This document shows positions 58,301 to 64,000 of a DNA stretch of 64,000 nucleotides, in pieces. The stretch's first letter is position 1. Each line of letters begins with the position of its first letter. The notes beneath the pieces were generated by a model that saw only the letters and a program-made list of their open reading frames with translations, had not been told where the DNA came from and made no database searches. Position numbers and translations under genes: made by a program. Origin of the DNA: Nocardia elegans NBRC 108235 (lineage in GTDB: Bacteria > Actinomycetota > Actinomycetes > Mycobacteriales > Mycobacteriaceae); NCBI RefSeq assembly GCF_001612845.1, contig NZ_BDBF01000002.1:124001-188000 (forward strand), in the 5' to 3' direction.

Positions 58301-59304
58301 TCACCGGGCAATCTCGGGTCGGCCTGGACGACAACTTCTTCGAACTCGGCGGCAACTCGTTGCTGGGCGTCGAGCTGTGCCGGCAACTGTCGGAGCGGAC
58401 CGGCACGACGGTGACGATTTCCTCGCTGTTCACCCCGACGGTGCACACCTTGGCCGCCGCCATCGAGGCCACGGCGGCCGGCGGAAACAGCGATGTGGCG
58501 GTCGGCGGTTCGGCGCTGGAGCCGGTTCTTCCGTTGCGTGGCAGCGGTTCCGGGACGCCGCTGATCTGCCTGCATTCCGCCGTTCCGCTCTCGTGGTGCT
58601 ATTCGGGCCTGCTACGGTACGTCACCGACCGGCCCGTCTACGGTCTGCAGTCTCCGGCCGTCTCCGGGCAGTCGCGTAGGTACCACACCGTTGACGAGCT
58701 CGCCGAGGTGTATCTGCGCGAACTCACGCGCGTCCAGCCGGAGGGCCCCTACCACCTGCTCGGCTGGTCGCTGGGCGGGCAACTCGCGCACGCGCTCGCC
58801 GTCCGGCTGCGCGCCCGGGGGCACGCCGTGGGACTGCTCGTGATGTTCGACAGCGTGGCCTTCGACGAGGGTGCGCCCCTGCCGGAGCCGCCCACCGTCC
58901 GTGATCTGGTCACCCACCTGCAGGGCAACGAGTCGGCCACCCCGGACACGCGGCCACTCACCCTGGACGAAGCTGTGGACGTGCTCGCCGACAGTCCCGG
59001 TCCCGGTCGCGGGTTGAGCCGTGAGCAGCTCGAACGCCTCCACCAGGGATATGTCGACAGTGTCGCCATGTCCACGAGCTACCGGCCGGCATGCTTCGAC
59101 GGCGATCTGCTGTATTTCTCGGCGACCGAAGGCATCACCGGCGAGCTGACCGGCGAGATGTGGCGGCCCTTCGTGTCCGGGCAGATCACGCAACACCGCG
59201 TCGACGTCACCCATGCCCAGATGACCAACCCCGAGGCCCTCGCGGTCATCGGGCCGATCCTGGAGGCCGAACTGCATCGGCACGGCGAAGGGGAGAACAG
59301 ATGA
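55354..59304 (+). CDS. Single-module non-ribosomal peptide synthetase, C-A-T-TE
   Basis: A 1316-residue NRPS module. The C domain (about 20-440) has LSVAQSELWLAQQL, the catalytic SHHIAVDGLG near residues 150-156, and MVSNVVPLRV. The A domain (about 460-960) has LIYTSGSTGEPKG, FNSYGPTEATVV, YRTGDMVREQPDG and the catalytic NPSSGKTDR; by eye the specificity residues are D-A-L-V-T-G-S-V-V-K. The carrier has DNFFELGGNSLLG with S1002, and the thioesterase has GWSLGG with S1139. It could acylate and release one amino acid; the order resembles the end of EntF. The methyltransferase overlaps by four bases. Confidence 0.93.
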   Translation: MVDLSSTTRRHDGVAPDADFFELSVAQSELWLAQQLHPSVPFSISQYTDVQGELDLGLLQQCARRAARELQSPHVRFAVVGGRPRQYLDHELDAGFDCIDLSDRPDPERAADEWMSRDHHRGIDLTGDDVTKTVLFTLGPGRYRCYARSHHIAVDGLGAARVLHRTAELHSAATEGRPPAPCRAVSLTEIVAAEQRYRSSSRFAADREYWGKELAGLDHVTRLSERYAAPSARPHIAHAIVDAEVMARLDAAARRYGTGMAEVLVAAVTAFLAQMTGDTDVTVSLPVAGRTTGALRQSAGMVSNVVPLRVRGVAESTVGDLVRQVRLNMIGALRHQLYRHEDLLRDHGVGRAGRHGYGPLINVLSLPDSIDFGAVRGRTQLLSAGPVEDMAISCYRFGDEPFVVDFHANPELYRADEVEGYRQQFMECLSRFLWADDTEKVFAAVAGTHTIAAPQQRQHQRLLPELLSGGIDAGERIALSGPDRSVTYRELDETTAQWARELIAHGAGPEVVVAVALSRSVESVMALWAVARAGAVFFPVNPADPPARVSKLIADSGAALGITRTEWHTPLESTAVDWLLLDSDEFTRAAAARSTAAVTDADRIRPLRAAHPAYLIYTSGSTGEPKGVLSTHEGLATLADDLRTRNRIGSDSVVLQAHSPFCDASMLEYLSAFTPGAKLVALAPDIIAGQRLSQVMEDEGVTHLVVTPAILATLDPDRLPALRTVTVGGDKCPPALAERWAGRLPMFNSYGPTEATVVVTQTEPLDPNALITIGRGLPGVQTPVLDARLRPAPRGARGELYLAGDALARGYLGRPGITAQSFVANPYGEPGTRMYRTGDMVREQPDGTLEYLGRGDVQISLRGQRIEPSEVERALAADETVDQAVVRVWTSEALGDRLIGYVVPTAAPKEHFDRTAVLARLRTVLPPGMIPAMLVPLPEIPINPSSGKTDRSALPDPQTLPRPAFRAPTSPIERTVAETIAEVTGQSRVGLDDNFFELGGNSLLGVELCRQLSERTGTTVTISSLFTPTVHTLAAAIEATAAGGNSDVAVGGSALEPVLPLRGSGSGTPLICLHSAVPLSWCYSGLLRYVTDRPVYGLQSPAVSGQSRRYHTVDELAEVYLRELTRVQPEGPYHLLGWSLGGQLAHALAVRLRARGHAVGLLVMFDSVAFDEGAPLPEPPTVRDLVTHLQGNESATPDTRPLTLDEAVDVLADSPGPGRGLSREQLERLHQGYVDSVAMSTSYRPACFDGDLLYFSATEGITGELTGEMWRPFVSGQITQHRVDVTHAQMTNPEALAVIGPILEAELHRHGEGENR

Positions 59305-60209
59305 GCAAGCATTCCACTGCGATCGTGGCCTCCGCGGTGTCGGTCGCTTCGTCGATTCTGCTGGCCGCGCGCCGGCCGGCTGTGTTCGGTCTCCGTCTCC
59401 CACGGTTGGCCCTGGCCGCCGTCGCGGCGGTCGCCCTGGCGATCGCCGCCAACGAGAGCGTAGGCAAACCGGTGATGTTCCTGCGATGGTCGTATGTGCG
59501 GTTTCTGTTCGGCCTCCGGCATATGGGCGCCACCTGGCAGGTCGGCGACGGCCGGGAACAGGCGCTGGCCGACTATGTGTGCGCGCATGCGCGAAAGGGC
59601 GACATCGACGACGTCATCCGGGCGATCGACGAGTTCTGCTACACCAAGAGTTACCTGATCAACATCGGTGACGAGAAGGGCCGGATCCTCGACCGGGCCG
59701 TCGCCGCCGCGCGGCCGCGGCGCCTGCTGGAGCTCGGAACCTATTGCGGGTACAGCGCATTGCGCATCGCGCGGGTCATGCCGGCCGATGCCGTGCTGTA
59801 CTCGATCGAGTTCAACGCGGCGAATGCCGCTGTCGCCCGGCGGATCTGGGATCACGCGGGCGTCGGCGAGCGGATCGTCGTCATCGTCGGCACCCTGGGC
59901 GACGAGGGGAAGACTCTCGGCGCGCTGGGCAGCGACCACCAGTTCTCCCCCGGCACATTGGATTTCGCCTTCCTCGACCACGCGAAGGACGAATATCTTC
60001 CCGATCTCCGCCGGATCATGGATCAGGCCTGGCTGCGTCCCGGCTCGGTCGTGGTGGCGGACAACGTGAAATACCCGGGCGCCCCGGAGTATCGAGCGTT
60101 CATGCGTCGCCACGAGGGCATTCGGTGGACAACCCGAGAGCATCGGACGCATGCCGAATACCAGAAAGTGCTCACAGACATCGTCCTCGAATCGACTTAT
60201 CTCGGTTGA
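59301..60209 (+). CDS. Membrane-anchored catechol O-methyltransferase-like enzyme
   Basis: A 302-residue SAM-dependent enzyme. Two N-terminal hydrophobic segments (residues 6-25 and 33-48) precede a COMT fold: RLLELGTYCGYSALRIAR is the SAM loop, LYSIEFNAANAAVARRIW follows, FLDHAKDEYLPDL holds a metal-binding Asp, and VVADNVKYPGAPEYRAF the Asp-Asn pair that binds magnesium. This is the animal-type COMT pattern rather than the caffeoyl-CoA type, and membrane anchoring mirrors MB-COMT. The ATG overlaps the NRPS stop. It needs a catechol, which the aromatic hydroxylase could supply as DOPA. Confidence 0.85.
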   Translation: MSKHSTAIVASAVSVASSILLAARRPAVFGLRLPRLALAAVAAVALAIAANESVGKPVMFLRWSYVRFLFGLRHMGATWQVGDGREQALADYVCAHARKGDIDDVIRAIDEFCYTKSYLINIGDEKGRILDRAVAAARPRRLLELGTYCGYSALRIARVMPADAVLYSIEFNAANAAVARRIWDHAGVGERIVVIVGTLGDEGKTLGALGSDHQFSPGTLDFAFLDHAKDEYLPDLRRIMDQAWLRPGSVVVADNVKYPGAPEYRAFMRRHEGIRWTTREHRTHAEYQKVLTDIVLESTYLG

Positions 60210-60365
60210 CCGAATCAGGACCGCCCGGCCGATCCACGACTGCCCCCTGCCGCGATCGTGTGGTCGCCGAACATGTTAATCATCGGTAATGGCGGGTAGT
60301 CGCAGATATGGTGCAACGTTGCGCCCCGACCTGATGCCGCCTATACGCCGAAGGACGAGATTCGC

Positions 60366-61328
60366 ATGAGCACTCCCGATACTTCCACCTTGCTGGCCCA
60401 GCTGCGAGCTGTGCTGACGTTGACCAACACCGAGATCCAGGTGGCCGAGACCCGGATCGCTCAGGCCCGGACCGAGGCGGTTCGCAGGGAGCTGTCCGAG
60501 AACGCCGACAAGGGCCGCGCCCGCGCCGAGGCCATCGAGGCGGCGATCCGCGATCTGGGCAGTGTGCCCGAGGTGGTCGGCCCGTTCCTCGGCCGCGCGG
60601 TCGCTGCCATCAAGGCGATGGCCGAACAGGCTCAGCCGTTCGACGAGGCGCTGCTCGGCGACCTGGCGCTGGAGCACCAGTTGCTCGACCGCGCACGCTA
60701 CATCAAGGCCCTGGCTACCGCCGCGGGTCAGCGCGAGGTCGTGACGTTGGCCGACCGGCTGATCACCGCGCATTCGGCCACCGTGGAATGGCTGACCACC
60801 GTCCTGGCCGAGGACGCCCTCGGCGGACCGGCCGCGTTGCGCCGCACCGTTCTGCAGGCGGCGACGGGGACCGCGGTGAAACTGTTCAACCTGCCCGTCA
60901 CGTGGTCGGCTCGCGGCCTCGATCGCGCGCTGGACACCGTCCGCACCACCCCGCCGGCGCTCGGTGAGCTGCTCGCCCGGGGAGCCCACGCCGGTGATGT
61001 CGCCGTCAAGACGCTGTCGGCCTCGCGCGATGCCGCGCTCGAAACCGCCGAGCAGGTCACACGCCACGAAGGCGCCGGGGCGGCCGCCGATGCCCTGCAT
61101 TCGATCCGCGCCACCACGGGTGTTCTCGAACCCGGCGAGCTCCCGGTCGGCGACTACGACGAGCTGAACGTGTCCCAAGCTGTCGCCGCGGTGAAGGAGC
61201 TCACCGAGCCGGCCGACATCCGCGCGATCGTCGCCTACGAGGAAGCCCACAAGAACCGCCACGGCGTCGTCTCGGCCGCCCAGACGCGGCTCGCCGCGAT
61301 CGCGCAGGAAGTGACCGGTCTGAGCTGA
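60366..61328 (+). CDS. Ferritin-like helical protein
   Basis: A 320-residue all-helical, soluble protein. Residues about 10-150 look like a four-helix ferritin-like bundle (LTNTEIQVAETRIAQARTEAV, ALEHQLLDRARYIKALA, LADRLITAHSATVEWL); the middle is Ala-rich; the C-terminal part has YEEAHKNRHGVVSAAQTRL. Glu and His residues in the helices could bind metal, but the complete ExxH set is not clear. Similar proteins occur in mycobacteria and Rhodococcus. A strong terminator follows. Confidence 0.65.
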   Translation: MSTPDTSTLLAQLRAVLTLTNTEIQVAETRIAQARTEAVRRELSENADKGRARAEAIEAAIRDLGSVPEVVGPFLGRAVAAIKAMAEQAQPFDEALLGDLALEHQLLDRARYIKALATAAGQREVVTLADRLITAHSATVEWLTTVLAEDALGGPAALRRTVLQAATGTAVKLFNLPVTWSARGLDRALDTVRTTPPALGELLARGAHAGDVAVKTLSASRDAALETAEQVTRHEGAGAAADALHSIRATTGVLEPGELPVGDYDELNVSQAVAAVKELTEPADIRAIVAYEEAHKNRHGVVSAAQTRLAAIAQEVTGLS

Positions 61329-61377
61329 CGGGCACTCCCCCGAACGAGCTCAGCACTTCGTTCGAAGCTATTCCGAC

Positions 61378-61415
61378 CGACCGGCCGGCCCGATTCCGGG
61401 CCGGCCGGTCGCGTT
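61378..61415 (+). terminator. Strong intrinsic terminator after the ferritin-like gene
   Basis: Fifteen-base arms (CGACCGGCCGGCCCG and its complement) enclose ATTC, followed by CGTTTT. It ends the ferritin-like transcript before the copper gene. Confidence 0.85.
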
Positions 61416-61459
61416 TTGAATCCGGCCGTCTCCTTGGTCTCACTCGCCATGGGTTGCGC

Positions 61460-61476
61460 ATACCCCCGGGGGGTAT
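61460..61476. promoter_or_regulatory. CsoR-like copper operator, second site
   Basis: ATACCCCCGGGGGGTAT is palindromic apart from one extra central G, with the same TA-C-tract-G-tract-TA design as 18081-18095. TATTAAT at 61474-61480 could be the -10 box. The His-rich gene at 61522 follows. Confidence 0.6.
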
Positions 61477-61521
61477 TAATGTCTCCGATGTCGGACGAGA
61501 ACAGATCGAAAGGCCGGGACG

Positions 61522-62355
61522 ATGACCACACACACTCACCTCGATCACCATGGGGCACAGGCGAATCACAGGACTCACGGCCCGCGCGAGCAGCATGCCG
61601 GGCACGAAGGCCACGGCGGGCACGCCGCGCACGGTGGTGGGCTGCCGGGCGGACTCCAGATCACCCAGGACGGTTACACTTTGGCGCTCGCCGAGCCGAT
61701 CCTCGCACCGGGTGAGGTCGACTTCCGGTTCCGTATCCTGGGGCCGGACGGCGCACCGGTCACCGAGTACACCGCGATCCACGATCGGGAGTTGCATCTG
61801 ATCGTGGTGCAGCGGGAGCTGACCGGGTTCTGGCACGTGCATCCCGAACTCACCGCCGACGGCATCTGGACGGTGCGGCTGAACCTGCCGGCGGCGGGCG
61901 CGTATCGAGTCTTCACCGACATCGCCCCGCGCGCACTCGGCAAGACCATCACCCTGGGCGCGGATCTGGCCGTCACCGGGGCGTACGAACCGCGGCCGAC
62001 GCCCGCGGCCGAACGGACCGCGAAAGTCGACGGCTACGAGGTGACTCTCGACGGCGATCTGGTGCCCGGCGAGGGCCGCCTGCTCACCCTGACCGTGCGG
62101 AAGAACGGCGAGCCGGTCACCGACCTACAGCCGTATCTGGCGGCCTACGGCCATCTGGTGATCCTGCGGGCGGGCGATCTGGCCTATGTGCACGTCCACC
62201 CGAACGGCGAACCCGGCGACGGCGTCACCGCCCCGGGCCCGGATGTCACCTTCCATACCGCCGTCCCCGGCCCCGGAACCTACCGGCTGTTCCTCGATTT
62301 CGAGCACGGCGACGTGGTCCGCACCGCCGCGTTCACCCTGCCGACAATCGGGTGA
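61522..62355 (+). CDS. His-rich copper-type protein, paralogue without membrane anchor
   Basis: A 277-residue paralogue of the 18362-19243 product. Residues 1-40 are a His-rich arm (THTHLDHHGAQ, HAGHEGHGGHAAHGGG) instead of a membrane helix. Both beta-rich repeats are retained: FWHVHPELTADGIW and YVHVHPNGEPG bear the HVHP motifs, and DLQPYLAAYGHLVIL matches [15 protein letters not shown] in the paralogue. It is probably cytoplasmic or exported without anchor. Behind its own CsoR-like site, apart from copA. Confidence 0.75.
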   Translation: MTTHTHLDHHGAQANHRTHGPREQHAGHEGHGGHAAHGGGLPGGLQITQDGYTLALAEPILAPGEVDFRFRILGPDGAPVTEYTAIHDRELHLIVVQRELTGFWHVHPELTADGIWTVRLNLPAAGAYRVFTDIAPRALGKTITLGADLAVTGAYEPRPTPAAERTAKVDGYEVTLDGDLVPGEGRLLTLTVRKNGEPVTDLQPYLAAYGHLVILRAGDLAYVHVHPNGEPGDGVTAPGPDVTFHTAVPGPGTYRLFLDFEHGDVVRTAAFTLPTIG

Positions 62356-62410
62356 GCGGTCTCGCATGCCGCGGTCAGCCCCGGGCCAGAGCGAACCACC
62401 ACAGACACCG

Positions 62411-63124
62411 CTACCTCCCGATGGGATGTTCGGCGGTGCCCGTCCGGGCGGTGAATACCGCGAGGTCGGCGTTCTCGTCGTTCGCATCGCCGTGGGTGAA
62501 GGCGGCGATCGCGAAGCCGGGACCGAAGGAGGCCGAGGCGACCTCGGTGCCGTCGTCCGACCATCCCCATTTCGTGCCGATGATCGCGGGAAGATGCGCG
62601 GTGCCCCAGTTCTGTGCCGTACCGTCGGCGGCGATCGGGCTCGCGGTGGCCATCCACCGCAGCATGGGCGAACCGGGATCGGTGCGTTGCTTGGCGACGA
62701 GGAATTCGGCTACGTCCCGGGCGCTGGTGTAGGAGTCGCCCCAGAACGAACCGCGCCGGGTATCAGCCGATCCGAATTCCGCGGCGGTGGCGTCGATGGC
62801 GTGGGGGTACTTGGTATCCAGCTCACTGGCGGCGGCACTGTCGGAGAGCTGGATCGCGCGCTGCGCCGCCCGCCGATCCGAGGGAGACCCGTCGCCATGG
62901 CGCAGCACGTAGTCGACCAGATACAGCTTGATGATCGACAGGGCGGGCCGGATCTCGTCGAAATTCTTTGTGCCGGCACCGGTTCCGGGGATCAGTGCGG
63001 CCACAGCGAACGACGTGCGCGGGTTCATCGGGATCGGATCGGATTGCGCGGGTGCCGGACTCGCCGTCGCGGCGCCGCCCGCTATCAACAGAGCCAGCAC
63101 GGGCGCCACAAGAGTTGTTCGCAC
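62411..63124 (-). CDS. Secreted serine beta-lactamase-fold protein
   Basis: A 237-residue exported protein. After a signal peptide ending near GGAATASPAPAQ, ALSIIKLYL holds the catalytic S-x-x-K, DSAAASELD the S-x-N-like element, and GTKWGWSDDG the K-T/S-G-like element (here KWG). The KTG variant and short length argue against a potent beta-lactamase; a DD-peptidase or inactive relative is possible. The GTG at 63124 with GAGGGAG upstream is preferred to the GTG at 63154. Confidence 0.72.
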   Translation of the reverse strand: MRTTLVAPVLALLIAGGAATASPAPAQSDPIPMNPRTSFAVAALIPGTGAGTKNFDEIRPALSIIKLYLVDYVLRHGDGSPSDRRAAQRAIQLSDSAAASELDTKYPHAIDATAAEFGSADTRRGSFWGDSYTSARDVAEFLVAKQRTDPGSPMLRWMATASPIAADGTAQNWGTAHLPAIIGTKWGWSDDGTEVASASFGPGFAIAAFTHGDANDENADLAVFTARTGTAEHPIGR

Positions 63125-63363
63125 GAGTGAGTTCTCCCTCTTCGGTCTGGCCACCTTCTGTCGGCCACGGCCTTCGCCGCGTCGGCCGGGAGGTCGGTGC
63201 CGGTGGTGTCGAGCAAGATCACTTCACGTTCGGGCTGAACCGCGGTGCTGCGCATCGATTCCACTACAGCCGGCGGCGCGCTGGGGCCACGCCACGCCGG
63301 AGGCGAGTCCGCTCCGGCGCGCCTGCGGCGAATCGTCGCGCGCGAACCGCACAATCGCTGGTC

Positions 63364-64000
63364 ATGGCGATGGGACGCAGAGCCGCACTCGCGTTGCTGG
63401 CCGGACTGCCCCTGTCGGCGCCGGGGACGGCACGAGCGCAGTCGGCGCTACCGGGGATCGGCGCCGATCCCCAGCGGGTGCCCACGCGGTACACCATGAC
63501 GGCGTTTCGCACCGACAGTGACACCACCGTGGCCGTGTACCAGTCGGCGGATGCGACGGTGTTCACGCCGGTCGCCGAACGCGCGTTCACACCGCGCACC
63601 GGGTTGGCTCGCGATCCGAGCGTGCTGCTGCATACCGACGGCTGGTACTACCTCACCTACACCGAAGCCCCCGATGCGACCTCGATCGGTCTGGCGCGCA
63701 GCCGCGACCGGATCGCGTGGACGGAACTGGCCTCGGTCCCGATGCTGGTGCCGGGCCGCCTGGAAGGTGCGTGGGCCCCGGAGTGGTATGCCGATGCGGC
63801 GGGCCGAGTCGGCATCATCGTGTCGCTGACCTGGGGGCACGGCTTCACCCCGCACCTGCTGATACCGGCGGGCGCGGGACTTTCCGCCTGGGCGCCGCCG
63901 ATACCGCTGCTCGGCGTCGGCCCGAGCGGTCCGGGTTCGCTGGGCTACATCGACACGCAGCTGGTGCGGTGGAACGGGCGGGTGTACGCGTTCGTGAAGA
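63364..64000 (+). CDS. Secreted beta-propeller protein, glycosyl hydrolase-like (partial)
   Basis: The frame from the ATG at 63364 runs off the window end. It starts MAMGRRAALALLAGLPLSA, a signal peptide, followed by repeats with the beta-propeller pattern: DPSVLLHTDGWYYLTYTEAP, ARSRDRIAWTELASVPML, and GAWAPEWYADAAGRVGIIVS. WAPEW is the second-blade motif of GH43/62 and GH32-type five-bladed propellers. The catalytic Asp may be the D in DPSVLL. Hydrolysis of a cell-wall or plant polysaccharide is likely. Confidence 0.7.
   Translation, partial: MAMGRRAALALLAGLPLSAPGTARAQSALPGIGADPQRVPTRYTMTAFRTDSDTTVAVYQSADATVFTPVAERAFTPRTGLARDPSVLLHTDGWYYLTYTEAPDATSIGLARSRDRIAWTELASVPMLVPGRLEGAWAPEWYADAAGRVGIIVSLTWGHGFTPHLLIPAGAGLSAWAPPIPLLGVGPSGPGSLGYIDTQLVRWNGRVYAFVK

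Overview
The window is high-GC actinobacterial DNA, most likely from Nocardia or a close mycolic-acid relative (order Mycobacteriales). The evidence is GTG and TTG starts, a Pks16-like fatty-acyl-AMP ligase, RpfB, an actinobacterial protein O-mannosyltransferase, type VII secretion substrates, an antigen-85-like fragment and UdgB. The genus is inferred from gene content; no rRNA is present.

The backbone from about 2.4 to 36.7 kb resembles, from memory, the Rv1001-Rv1015c block of Mycobacterium tuberculosis: arcA, pmt, rsmI, metG, tatD, rpfB, ksgA, ispE, the Pks16-like ligase, pth and rplY. Several segments interrupt it. At 6.7-7.35 kb two 5'-truncated genes meet head to head. At 9.8-13.4 kb two Abi-alpha-like (DUF4393-type) paralogues flank a DUF445 membrane protein gene. 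At 18-24.6 kb, between ispE and ksgA, lie a copper operon (copZ, a His-rich membrane protein, copA) and a type VII secretion cassette with a papain-like amidase effector and a candidate immunity protein. At 25.6-27.8 kb a secreted lipase and an SDR diverge from a KstR-like palindrome.

From 36.8 to 45.2 kb come soxR with its operator, an SDR, a GT4 glycosyltransferase, a GAF-GGDEF-EAL c-di-GMP enzyme with a sensor-like neighbour, two overlapping GyrI-like genes, udgB and tRNA-Ala(CGC). From 45.3 to 54.2 kb the region is mosaic: a glutamate-cysteine-ligase-like enzyme and a class II amidotransferase next to a beheaded MFS transporter, a membrane pair, a Ser/Thr-rich mucin-like surface protein, a MarR regulator, a secreted protein, and decayed SDR and antigen-85 remnants.

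The most interesting locus is 54.2-60.2 kb. A pterin-dependent aromatic amino acid hydroxylase, a single-module NRPS (C-A-T-TE) and a membrane-anchored catechol O-methyltransferase form a short co-directional run. It looks like a compact pathway to an N-acylated, catechol-O-methylated tyrosine or DOPA product. The right end holds a ferritin-like protein, a second His-rich copper-type protein behind its own CsoR-like palindrome, a beta-lactamase-fold secreted protein and the start of a secreted beta-propeller protein.

An 80-bp-class repeat is present as a tandem pair at 10.9 kb and as an in-frame antisense insertion inside pmt at 34.0 kb, similar in behaviour to Rickettsia palindromic elements. 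Two copper-responsive palindromes (18.1 and 61.46 kb) suggest one CsoR regulon split between distant loci; no csoR gene is in the window.
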